A stretch of DNA of 64,000 nt, taken from contig JABSPZ010000005.1 of NCBI GenBank assembly GCA_013213785.1, positions 372,001 to 436,000 on the forward strand, in the 5' to 3' direction. The notes beneath the pieces are model-generated. The model ran no database searches. It saw only the letters and a program-made list of their open reading frames with translations, and was not told where the DNA came from. Below, piece by piece: positions 49,455 through 57,510 of the stretch. The first letter of the stretch is position 1. Each line of letters starts with the position of its first letter. Position numbers and translations under genes: made by a program. The DNA is from Henriciella sp. GTDB taxonomy: Bacteria > Pseudomonadota > Alphaproteobacteria > Caulobacterales > Hyphomonadaceae.

Positions 49455-49657
49455 TCTTCGGGGACTGAGTTCATCCACGTGAAGACTGGTTTGAGTGGTA
49501 GTACCCAGCCAATGCCAGCAATCACGAAGAAAATTAGGCTTATCCATTTTGGCGCGGTGGCGAGCATCGTGCCAATTGTGGCCGCCCCCCAAATCCAAAA
49601 CGCGAGGAAAAGCAGCACAGCGATACAGGCGATAAGTCTCCTTTGTGAGTGAGGCAT
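49451..49657 (-). CDS. DUF2842 small membrane protein
   Basis: The 68-residue protein has two membrane helices (LIACIAVLLFLAFWIWGAATIGTML and WISLIFFVIAGIGWVLPLKPVFTWM), matching the alphaproteobacterial DUF2842 family with its WVLP motif and terminal tryptophan-methionine. Function unknown. It is divergent from ctaA and preceded by GGAAAG. Confidence 0.88.
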   Translation of the reverse strand: MPHSQRRLIACIAVLLFLAFWIWGAATIGTMLATAPKWISLIFFVIAGIGWVLPLKPVFTWMNSVPED

Positions 49658-49732
49658 AAACTGTACTTTCCTTGATCCTGCGACCGTGTGGCCGCTTGCT
49701 GTTCGTGCTTAGAGGATCAAATAGAGCGCATT

Positions 49733-50785
49733 ATGCCTGACGCAACTTCTCCTATCGCCGCACGCTGGATCCAACGCTGGCTCATCGTCATTGGGCTCAT
49801 GGTCTATGCCATGATCTTGATCGGCGGTGCGACTCGGCTCACCGATTCTGGCCTATCCATCACCGAATGGGCCCCCATTAAAGGCGCTCTTCCTCCATTG
49901 AGTGAGCAAGCTTGGCTCAGCGAGTTCGAAAAGTACAAAGAGACAGCCGAATTCCAGCAGCAAAACTACAATATGACGATGTCCGAGTTCCAATTCATCT
50001 ACTGGTGGGAATGGGGACATCGCTTGTTTGGACGTCTGATTGGGCTCGTTGCCATTGGTGGCTTCGTTTGGTTCGCAGCAATGCGCTGGCTATCAAAGAA
50101 GTGGACTGCGCGTCTTGGTGTTCTTATCGCGTTGGGCGGTCTGCAAGGCTTCATCGGATGGTGGATGGTCGCGAGTGGTATCGGCGACACGGATCGGCTT
50201 GACGTTGCGCCGTATCGCTTGATGACCCATTTCGGATTAGCTCTGCTTATTATCGCGATTACCGCTTGGTTCTGGTTCGATTTGAGCGAGCGAGAACGAA
50301 CGCCCGTCAGAGGTTCTATTCGCTGGCTCGCCATGGGTGTGCTCGGATTGACCAGCTTTCAGATGATGTCCGGCGCGCTCGTTGCGGGGCTGGATGCTGG
50401 GCGTTCCTATACGGACTGGCCGCTTATGGCGGGCGAGTTGGTACCTACGCATTACATAGACGCCGAGCTTGGGGTGCGCAGCCTGTTTGAGGGGCGTGCC
50501 GCAACCCAGTTTAATCATCGCGCAGGGGCTTACTTGCTCTGGGCGCTCGCATTGTTCGCAGCCTTTCAGGCAAGAGGCACGACCCTGTTCAAACCTTTCG
50601 GTCTGATCGCATTATTGGTCACGGCGCAGGCGGTTTGGGGGATCATCACCCTGGTCAATGCAGCGCCGCTTCCAATCGCGCTGGTTCACCAGGGGCTTGG
50701 CGTGATTGTGCTGCTCGCCTCGATTTGGCTTGTCTGGGCTACTCGCCCTCAGGCGTTGCCGAATAGCCAAACGGCTCCAGCGTAA
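49733..50785 (+). CDS. ctaA: Heme A synthase (COX15/CtaA)
   Basis: CtaA oxidises the C8 methyl group of heme O to give heme A for aa3-type cytochrome oxidase. The ~350-residue protein has eight membrane segments and the four conserved His: WWEWGHRLFGR, YRLMTHFGLALL, QFNHRAGAYLLWAL and LVHQGLGVIVLL. It has LIGGATRLTDSGLSITEWAPIKG at the N-terminus, as in other proteobacterial COX15-type enzymes. The ATG at 49733 is chosen; the 49688 alternative adds an unlikely leader. The last 47 bases overlap the 3' end of the lipoprotein gene on the other strand. Confidence 0.97.
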   Translation: MPDATSPIAARWIQRWLIVIGLMVYAMILIGGATRLTDSGLSITEWAPIKGALPPLSEQAWLSEFEKYKETAEFQQQNYNMTMSEFQFIYWWEWGHRLFGRLIGLVAIGGFVWFAAMRWLSKKWTARLGVLIALGGLQGFIGWWMVASGIGDTDRLDVAPYRLMTHFGLALLIIAITAWFWFDLSERERTPVRGSIRWLAMGVLGLTSFQMMSGALVAGLDAGRSYTDWPLMAGELVPTHYIDAELGVRSLFEGRAATQFNHRAGAYLLWALALFAAFQARGTTLFKPFGLIALLVTAQAVWGIITLVNAAPLPIALVHQGLGVIVLLASIWLVWATRPQALPNSQTAPA

Positions 50786-51758
50786 CTTTACTCGGATCGA
50801 TATAGGTCACGGTGTGAGCATCAGTGCTGGCTTGTCCGGAAATAACGATGACGCCGCCGGGGTAGCCGCCGCCGCGTGCGTCGCCGGTCCCAGCCATATC
50901 AGTTGGCACCTGAGGCGGACGTACGGTGATCCCATCGAGGACTTCAAACTCCACGACTTCGTCAGACGGCGTCACCATTGTGTAGCCGCCGAGATCATCG
51001 AGAATGAAGCGATAGTGCTTGCTTCGGTTGCTCAAATCCAAAGCCGCGAGGACTGGAGCTGAGTAAGCAACATCCTCGGTATCAGTTAGAACACAAGCGG
51101 TGATGTCTCGGTCTGCGCGGGCCGGCTCGTCCAACAAGAGAATCAGATTGTCTCCAGCTTCAACCAGTCGTCCAAGTTTCAATTCGCGGCGCGCGCCTTG
51201 GGTCCAGAATCCGATTCGCATAATGCCATCGCGCTCAAATGTGGGGGCACCGCTACACAAGCCTTCTATAAGGTCGTCAGTTCCGGCGTCGAGCGGGTAG
51301 GGGAGCGGCTCGGGAAGTTCTCCGCCGTGCAAATAGAGAGATAGGTCGCCGTCTTGGGTAATCCCAGGGAACACAGTTACTGGCGTATCTTGCAATTGAA
51401 GAAACCGGCCGTCGGCGACTTGTGAAATGCCAATATCGGCTTTGTCGGTTACACGTTCGCCCTCCAGATCGAGAAACTGCAAACCGCCATCCAAAAAGGC
51501 CACAGCGACCGTAGATCCCAGTTCGCCGGCAACACCAATGCTATTAATTGGGCTGCCAAGGTCATTTGTTTGCCATACCGCCGGTAGTGAAAGCCCTTCA
51601 GATTCTGGTGTTTCGGCTGTATCTACGGGGGTATCGGACGTATCTGTATCCACAGGTGCGTCAGCCGGGCTACAGGCCGCAGCAAGTAAAAGCAGGGTCA
51701 GGGCCGAAGGCGCGTTGACAAGGCGTTTCGCGGCGCGTAGATGCGGGCGCTTGAACAT
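50739..51758 (-). CDS. Lipoprotein of unknown function, possibly a beta-propeller
   Basis: The signal peptide carries lipobox LLAAAC; then comes a Thr/Asp/Pro-rich linker (DTDTSDTPVDTAETPESEG). The mature domain (about residues 60-340) has short strand repeats such as VAVAFLDGGLQFLDLEGE, LSLYLHGGELPEPL and IMRIGFWTQG, which suggests a propeller like phytase-type or other repeat folds, but I recognise no family with confidence. The ATG at 51758 starts the signal peptide. Its 3' 47 bases overlap the 3' end of ctaA on the opposite strand, and its 5' end faces rplM. Confidence 0.75.
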   Translation of the reverse strand: MFKRPHLRAAKRLVNAPSALTLLLLAAACSPADAPVDTDTSDTPVDTAETPESEGLSLPAVWQTNDLGSPINSIGVAGELGSTVAVAFLDGGLQFLDLEGERVTDKADIGISQVADGRFLQLQDTPVTVFPGITQDGDLSLYLHGGELPEPLPYPLDAGTDDLIEGLCSGAPTFERDGIMRIGFWTQGARRELKLGRLVEAGDNLILLLDEPARADRDITACVLTDTEDVAYSAPVLAALDLSNRSKHYRFILDDLGGYTMVTPSDEVVEFEVLDGITVRPPQVPTDMAGTGDARGGGYPGGVIVISGQASTDAHTVTYIDPSKVTLEPFGYSATPEGE

Positions 51759-51795
51759 TATCCAATAACTCCGAATGAGAGGCTCCGGCGGAGCA

Positions 51796-52260
51796 ATGAA
51801 AACATATAACGCACCAGCCGACGTTGAGAACAAATGGATCGTCATCGACGCGACCGATGTCGTCGTGGGTCGTCTTGCTTCCTACGTCGCTAAACGTCTG
51901 CGTGGCAAGCACCGCGCTGACTTCACGCCTCACATTGACACAGGTGACTTTGTAGTCGTCGTCAATGCTGAGAAAGCCAAATTCACTGGCAACAAGCTGA
52001 GCGACAAAACTTACTACCGTCACACCGGTCACCCGGGCGGTATTAAAGAGACAACAGCTGGCAAGATCCTTGGCGGTCGCTTCCCAGAGCGCGCGATTGA
52101 GCTCGCTGTGAAGCGTATGCTGCCAAAAGAAAGCGCTATGGCGCGCAAGCAATTCAAAAAGCTGCGTGTTTATGCTGGCGCTGAGCACCCACACGAGGCG
52201 CAAGGCCCTGAAGCGGTCGACTTCGCGTCTATGAACACCAAAAATACGAAGGTCGCCTAA
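51796..52260 (+). CDS. rplM: 50S ribosomal protein L13
   Basis: L13 is an early-assembly large subunit protein. The product has [45 protein letters not shown] and [15 protein letters not shown], all characteristic. The ATG at 51796 is chosen over the frame start at 51775, giving 154 residues. rpsI follows two bases after the stop, the conserved rplM-rpsI operon. Confidence 0.98.
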   Translation: MKTYNAPADVENKWIVIDATDVVVGRLASYVAKRLRGKHRADFTPHIDTGDFVVVVNAEKAKFTGNKLSDKTYYRHTGHPGGIKETTAGKILGGRFPERAIELAVKRMLPKESAMARKQFKKLRVYAGAEHPHEAQGPEAVDFASMNTKNTKVA

Positions 52261-52262
52261 GC

Positions 52263-52754
52263 ATGGCTGAGACTGCACAATCCCTCGAAGACCTGAAGAA
52301 CGTCACCGAAGGTGAAGGCGCCGCTGTAGAGCTGGAGCCGATCACTGCGGAACCAAAGATCGACGAGCACGGTCGCTCATACGGCACTGGACGCCGTAAA
52401 TCAGCGACTGCCCGCGTTTGGCTGAAGCCAGGTTCAGGCAAGATCACCATTAACGGTAAGGACCAGGACGAGTACTTCGCTCGCCCAGTGCTTCGCATGG
52501 TGCTCGAGCAGCCACTCATCGAAGCCGACCGTCGTACACAGTATGATGTTGTCGCGACTGTCAAAGGCTCTGGTCTTTCGGGTCAAGCTGGCGCCGTACG
52601 TCACGGGATTGCCCGCGCATTGGTCAACTTCGAACCAGAACTTCGTCGCACATTGAAGCCGTTCGGCTTCCTGACACGTGACCCACGTGTTGTTGAGCGT
52701 AAGAAGTACGGCCGTGCGAAAGCGCGTCGTAGCTTCCAGTTCTCTAAGCGCTAA
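52263..52754 (+). CDS. rpsI: 30S ribosomal protein S9
   Basis: The 163-residue S9 has an alphaproteobacterial N-terminal extension of about 35 acidic residues, then [47 protein letters not shown] and the C-terminal [17 protein letters not shown] tail, which reaches the P-site tRNA. It is co-transcribed with rplM, and a terminator follows 29 bases later. Confidence 0.98.
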   Translation: MAETAQSLEDLKNVTEGEGAAVELEPITAEPKIDEHGRSYGTGRRKSATARVWLKPGSGKITINGKDQDEYFARPVLRMVLEQPLIEADRRTQYDVVATVKGSGLSGQAGAVRHGIARALVNFEPELRRTLKPFGFLTRDPRVVERKKYGRAKARRSFQFSKR

Positions 52755-52783
52755 GTGTTACGGTTTAAAAGTACACGTGATTG

Positions 52784-52808
52784 AGGCGCTCTTAACGGGC
52801 GCCTTTTT
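52784..52808 (+). terminator. Terminator after rplM-rpsI
   Basis: A six-base-pair stem (AGGCGC at 52784-52789 with GCGCCT at 52799-52804, nine-base loop) runs into a T-tract. It separates the ribosomal genes from argC. Confidence 0.75.
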
Positions 52809-52832
52809 CGTATCTGGAAGAGAGGTTTAGCT

Positions 52833-53873
52833 ATGAAAGTTCAAGCACCACTCAAAGCGGCTGTTCTCGGCGCCTCTGGCTATACTGGCGCTGAAACCGT
52901 TCGTCTGCTCGCGGGGCATCCGCAAGTCGAAGCAGGCGCCGCGACAGGGCATAGCCTTGCTGGTAAAAAGCTCTCTCAAATTTTCCCTCACCTCGCTGGT
53001 CCGACGGATTTGCCGGTTGTCAAAGCTGAAGACGTGAATTGGGATGAGATTGATATCGCTTTTGGGTGTTTGCCGCATGGAACGAGCCAAGATCTCATCG
53101 AAACGCTCCCGGAACATGTCAAAACCATCGACCTTTCCGCTGACTATCGTTTGCGAGACGCCGACCTTTACGCCAAAACCTATGGCCGGCCGCATCTGAA
53201 CGCTGAGCGGACAGCCAAGGTGAAATATGGTCTCTCGGAATGGCGAGGCGACGAACTGAAGGGGGAAACGCTCGTCGCGTGCCCTGGTTGTTATCCGACG
53301 GCTAGTCTTCTGGCGTTGCTTCCAATCATCCGGCTGATTGATACTGATAGCGTTATTGTTGACGCTAAATCTGGTGTTTCGGGTGCCGGGCGAGGTCTTA
53401 AGGAAGGAAACCTGTTTTCTGAGGCAGCAGAGGGTGTGCACGCCTACGGCGTCGGAATACATCGTCATGCGCCAGAGATCGAGCAGGAATTGAACCTACA
53501 GGCTGGGCGAACCGATATTGGCGTAACGTTCACACCTCATCTTATTCCGATGACACGCGGCGAACTGGTCACCTGTCATATGCGCGGTGATGTCGATCAA
53601 ATCCAATCTGCGCTCGAAACAAAATACGCAGGCTCTCCGTTTGTATCTGTTTTGCCGCTTGGATCCCCGACGCCTGATACTCGCCACGTTCGCGGAACCA
53701 ATAATTGTCGGATCGCGGTCTATCCGGACCGTGTAAAGGGTCGTGTGGTCGTAATTGCGGTCATAGATAACTTGGTCAAAGGCTCGTCAGGGCAGGCGAT
53801 TCAGAACCTCAACCTGATGATGGGCTGGGATGAAACGCTTGGCCTATCGGGGCTGCAGGCTCTGTTCCCATAG
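52833..53873 (+). CDS. argC: N-acetyl-gamma-glutamyl-phosphate reductase
   Basis: ArgC reduces N-acetylglutamyl phosphate to the semialdehyde with NADPH in arginine synthesis. The 346-residue product has the Rossmann motif AVLGASGYTGAETVRLL, the catalytic Cys in VACPGCYPTASLLAL, AKSGVSGAGRGLK, and YGVGIHRHAPEIEQEL with the active-site His. It is a type 1 ArgC by length. A GNAT gene follows 11 bases later. Confidence 0.98.
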   Translation: MKVQAPLKAAVLGASGYTGAETVRLLAGHPQVEAGAATGHSLAGKKLSQIFPHLAGPTDLPVVKAEDVNWDEIDIAFGCLPHGTSQDLIETLPEHVKTIDLSADYRLRDADLYAKTYGRPHLNAERTAKVKYGLSEWRGDELKGETLVACPGCYPTASLLALLPIIRLIDTDSVIVDAKSGVSGAGRGLKEGNLFSEAAEGVHAYGVGIHRHAPEIEQELNLQAGRTDIGVTFTPHLIPMTRGELVTCHMRGDVDQIQSALETKYAGSPFVSVLPLGSPTPDTRHVRGTNNCRIAVYPDRVKGRVVVIAVIDNLVKGSSGQAIQNLNLMMGWDETLGLSGLQALFP

Positions 53874-53884
53874 AGGAGAGTGAG

Positions 53885-54325
53885 ATGTCGATAGAAGTTC
53901 GTGCGGTAACTGAGCAGGACGAAGCGATCTGGCGAAAGCTCTGGACCGGCTATTTAGAGTTCTATGAGTCGAAGGTGGATGAAGCTGTCTATCAATCGAC
54001 ATTTCGACGTATGCTGACACCGGGTGAGTATGAACCCAATGCTCTCGTTGCTTGGGATGGGGATAAGGCTGTTGGTCTCGTCCACTACATGTTCCATCGG
54101 CACTGCTGGCGCATCGAAAATGTTTGCTATCTGCAAGACTTATTCGCGGATCCATCCGTTCGCGGGAAGGGGGTTGGTCGGGCGCTGATTGAGGCGGTTT
54201 ATGCTGCAGCAGACACAGCAGGTTGCCCCGTGGTTTATTGGAACACCGCAGACGACAACCATACGGCGCGTCTCCTTTATGATCGCATCGCGAAAAAGAC
54301 TCAGTTCATCAAATATCAGCGCTAA
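53885..54325 (+). CDS. GNAT family N-acetyltransferase
   Basis: The 146-residue protein has the acetyl-CoA motif DPSVRGKGVGRALIEAVYAAAD preceded by CYLQDLFA, and ends with WNTADDNHTARLLYDRIAKKTQFIKYQR. The substrate is unknown. It lies 11 bases after argC, but nothing in the sequence ties it to arginine synthesis. It is convergent with putA, whose end lies five bases on. Confidence 0.9.
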   Translation: MSIEVRAVTEQDEAIWRKLWTGYLEFYESKVDEAVYQSTFRRMLTPGEYEPNALVAWDGDKAVGLVHYMFHRHCWRIENVCYLQDLFADPSVRGKGVGRALIEAVYAAADTAGCPVVYWNTADDNHTARLLYDRIAKKTQFIKYQR

Positions 54326-54330
54326 GCGAA

Positions 54331-57300
54331 CTAGAGGCTTAGCAGCTCGGGATCGCCGCCTTGGGCAGTGATGTTGATGGTCACTGTCCGCTCAGTAGCA
54401 AACCGATGCAGATAATGCGGGCCACCCGCTTTCGGACCCGTGCCAGACAGACCCTCACCCCCAAATGGCTGCACGCCCACCACCGCGCCAATCATTGAGC
54501 GATTGACGTAGCAGTTTCCAATTGGAACAGCTTTTTGAACGGCATCCGCAAAGCGTTCCAAGCGAGAGTGAACGCCGAGGGTCAAACCATACCCTTTGTT
54601 AGCCAGTTCTGCGCCGACGCTTGCAATATCGTCGGGATCATAACGCAGCACATGAAGAACGGGCCCGAATGTCTCGTGATCAATTTGGTCGAGACTGTTC
54701 AATTCAATTAGGGCCGGACCAAAAAAGCTCCCTATATCGGGCGCTTTAACCTGATGTAGGAGTTTTGCCTCCTCGGACATATTCGAAAGGTGTCGCTCTA
54801 GGATGCCGTGCGCTTCCTTATCAATCACTGGACCTATATCGGTTTGTGTAAGGCCGGGATCGCCAAGCGAGAGTTCATCCATTGCGCCCTTTAGACCATC
54901 GATCAAACCATCGGCTGTATCGTGCGGCAGGAAGGCAATGCGTAAAGCTGAGCATCTTTGTCCAGCTGAACCAAAGGCAGATACGATAATATCGTCGATC
55001 ACTTGTTCGCGCAGCGCCGTTGTGTCGACGAAAAGGCCATTCAATCCGCCGGTTTCAGCGATTAAAGGAATGATTGGTCCATCTCGTCCCGCGAGCGTTT
55101 GATTGATCAGTCGCGCCGTCGAAGTGCCGCCTGTGAAGCAAACGCCCGACACGCGAGGATCATTGGTGAGGGCAGCTCCGACTGTTTCACCGCGGCCTGG
55201 AAGCAGGTGAAGTGCTTCGGCCGGAAGTCCTGCTGCTTGGAAGAGCTGAACTGCCTCATATGCGATCAGCGGCGTCTGCTCAGCGGGTTTTGCAACAACA
55301 GTGTTTCCTGCTGCTAGGGCAGCCGCAATTTGTCCTGTAAAGATCGCAAGCGGGAAGTTCCAAGGACTAATGCACGCGAAAACCCCGCGACCGTGGAGTT
55401 GCAGGTGGTTGGTTTCACCGGATGGACCAGGCAGCCGGATTGCCCCCTCGAATTCTGCTTCCGCCTGAGCCGCGTAATACCGGCAGAAGTCTACAGCCTC
55501 TCGTACCTCATCGACCCCATCGGCAAGTGTTTTGCCGGCCTCCCTTGCCATCAACGCGATCAACCGCGCGGCATTGTCCTCAAGCGTATCGCCCATGGCG
55601 CGGAGAATGTCGGCGCGCGCCGCCCCCCGAAGACGATCCCAGGTGGTCTGATATTTGGTGGCGGCCGTAAGCGCTTCATCGATGGCAGTGTCAGAGGCCT
55701 CGACGCAAGTGCCAATCCGCTTCTCATCAACGGGTGAGTTTACATCCGCACCCTTGTCGGTTTCGCTCGTGCCTGAGACAATTGGGCCCGCGGCGATGAC
55801 AGGGCGATCACGCATTTCCTGCATCGCGATCGCAATGGCATCCCGGGCGCTCAGTTGTGAGAGATCCAAACCGGTGGAATTGCTGCGTTCAGGCCCAAAG
55901 AGCCGAGGCGGCGTCGGAATACGCGGATGGCGTCTAGGACCGATTTCAACCTTCGCGATTGGATCTTCCACGACCTGTTCTACCGGAACGTCGGGATCTA
56001 GAAACGCGTGTACAAAGCTCGTATTGGCTCCGTTCTCGAGCAGGCGGCGAACGAGGTAGGGGAGAAGATCTTCGTGGGCGCCTACCGGTGCATAGATCCG
56101 GACCTTGGTCCCGGCATCTGCAGCATCAAACAGCGCTTCACCCATCCCGTGTAGGCGCTGGAACTCGTAGTTTCCGACTCCAGCATCAGCGGCAAGAAGT
56201 TCGATCGCGCTATACGTATGAGCGTTGTGCGTTGCGAATTGCGGATATATCGCCGGCGCGCCCGCCAGCATGGCTTTCGCATTCGCAATGTAGCTGAGGT
56301 CGGTGTTCTGCTTGTTAGTGAAGACCGGGAAGTTTGGGTAGCCCGAGACTTGAGCGTGTTTGATCTCACTATCCCAATAAGCCCCTTTCACCAGACGAAC
56401 CATGAGGCGCATTCCGGACGTTCTTGCCAGCTTGATCAATTCTTGGATGACGCGCCCGCTGCGCTTTTGATACGCCTGAACGGCGAGCCCTAAACCATCC
56501 CATCCTTTGAGAGATGGTTCCGCTGCAAGGCGTTCGAGAAGCTTTAGCGAAATGACCAAACGATCTGCTTCTTCAGCATCTAGGCACAAGTGCATATTGG
56601 TCGCTGCTGCGCGATCACACAGGGTCTTTAGTCTTGGATACAGCTCATCCATGACGCGCGCTTCGTTGACCGCTTCATAGCGCGGATGGAGCGCCGAAAG
56701 TTTCACAGACACGCCGCTAGAAGCTTCAGGTGCGAGTTTTGGATCTTTGTGTTTCGCAACCTGATCGATCGCTTGCGAGTAGGCCTCGTAATATCGGTCA
56801 GCATCCGCTTGGGTGCGGGCGCCTTCGCCAAGCATATCGAAACTGAAATGCGCGGCCTGACCGGAAGCAACAATCCGCTTGCTACGTTTCAGTGCCGCGT
56901 CGACATCGCGGCCGAGAACGAATTGCTCGCCCATGATCCGCATCGCCTGCATCATAGCAGCGCGAATAACGGGCTCGCCGCTTTCCCTAATCAGGCCTTG
57001 CACGAATTTCCCGGCGCCCTTTAGGGCATCCCGTGGCGCGCCGATGACCCGGCCTGTTAGCATCAAACCCCAGGTCGACGCGTTCACGAGCCAGCTGTCA
57101 GATTGCCCCTTGTGAGAATCCCAATCGCCCGATCGAATTTTTTCAGCAATCAGGTCGTCGCGTGTATCCGCATCGGGGACCCGCAGCAGCGCTTCAGCCA
57201 AACACATGAGCGCCAAGCCTTCAGAGTTTGACAGTCCAAACTCTTCTAGGAAGCTCTCCATCATGCCTTTCTTGCGTCCGGTTGCTCGAGCTTTCACGAC

Positions 57301-57462
57301 CAGCTCGCGTCCGATACGCACGGCGCTTCTCCGTTGACCCTCACTCAGGGCTGTCGTCTCCAGCAAGTCTGCAATCAATGCTTCTTCGTCTGCGAACTTT
57401 TCGAGGTCGAGATCATCCCAATTAATTTGGAATTCGGTCGGCATTGGAGCGGTTTGAGACAT
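54331..57462 (-). CDS. putA: Bifunctional proline dehydrogenase / glutamate-semialdehyde dehydrogenase
   Basis: PutA converts proline to glutamate in two steps at the inner membrane, passing electrons to quinone by FAD. The proline dehydrogenase TIM barrel (about residues 120-450) shows VKLSALHPRYEA, MHLCLDAEEADRL, RLVKGAYWDSEIKHAQ and FATHNAHTYSAI. The aldehyde dehydrogenase part (from about 560) has FACISPWNFPLAIFTGQI, FTGGTSTARLI, the Glu of LIAETGGLNG and the Cys of AGQRCSALRIA. At 1043 residues it lacks the ribbon-helix-helix DNA-binding N-terminus of E. coli PutA (1320), so it is not expected to be its own repressor. It is 48 bases downstream of selD on the same strand. Confidence 0.98.
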   Translation of the reverse strand: MSQTAPMPTEFQINWDDLDLEKFADEEALIADLLETTALSEGQRRSAVRIGRELVVKARATGRKKGMMESFLEEFGLSNSEGLALMCLAEALLRVPDADTRDDLIAEKIRSGDWDSHKGQSDSWLVNASTWGLMLTGRVIGAPRDALKGAGKFVQGLIRESGEPVIRAAMMQAMRIMGEQFVLGRDVDAALKRSKRIVASGQAAHFSFDMLGEGARTQADADRYYEAYSQAIDQVAKHKDPKLAPEASSGVSVKLSALHPRYEAVNEARVMDELYPRLKTLCDRAAATNMHLCLDAEEADRLVISLKLLERLAAEPSLKGWDGLGLAVQAYQKRSGRVIQELIKLARTSGMRLMVRLVKGAYWDSEIKHAQVSGYPNFPVFTNKQNTDLSYIANAKAMLAGAPAIYPQFATHNAHTYSAIELLAADAGVGNYEFQRLHGMGEALFDAADAGTKVRIYAPVGAHEDLLPYLVRRLLENGANTSFVHAFLDPDVPVEQVVEDPIAKVEIGPRRHPRIPTPPRLFGPERSNSTGLDLSQLSARDAIAIAMQEMRDRPVIAAGPIVSGTSETDKGADVNSPVDEKRIGTCVEASDTAIDEALTAATKYQTTWDRLRGAARADILRAMGDTLEDNAARLIALMAREAGKTLADGVDEVREAVDFCRYYAAQAEAEFEGAIRLPGPSGETNHLQLHGRGVFACISPWNFPLAIFTGQIAAALAAGNTVVAKPAEQTPLIAYEAVQLFQAAGLPAEALHLLPGRGETVGAALTNDPRVSGVCFTGGTSTARLINQTLAGRDGPIIPLIAETGGLNGLFVDTTALREQVIDDIIVSAFGSAGQRCSALRIAFLPHDTADGLIDGLKGAMDELSLGDPGLTQTDIGPVIDKEAHGILERHLSNMSEEAKLLHQVKAPDIGSFFGPALIELNSLDQIDHETFGPVLHVLRYDPDDIASVGAELANKGYGLTLGVHSRLERFADAVQKAVPIGNCYVNRSMIGAVVGVQPFGGEGLSGTGPKAGGPHYLHRFATERTVTINITAQGGDPELLSL

Positions 57463-57510
57463 GATCTTGTTTCGCTATTTCTAAGATAGTTCTAGTTGCA
57501 ACTAATCGTT

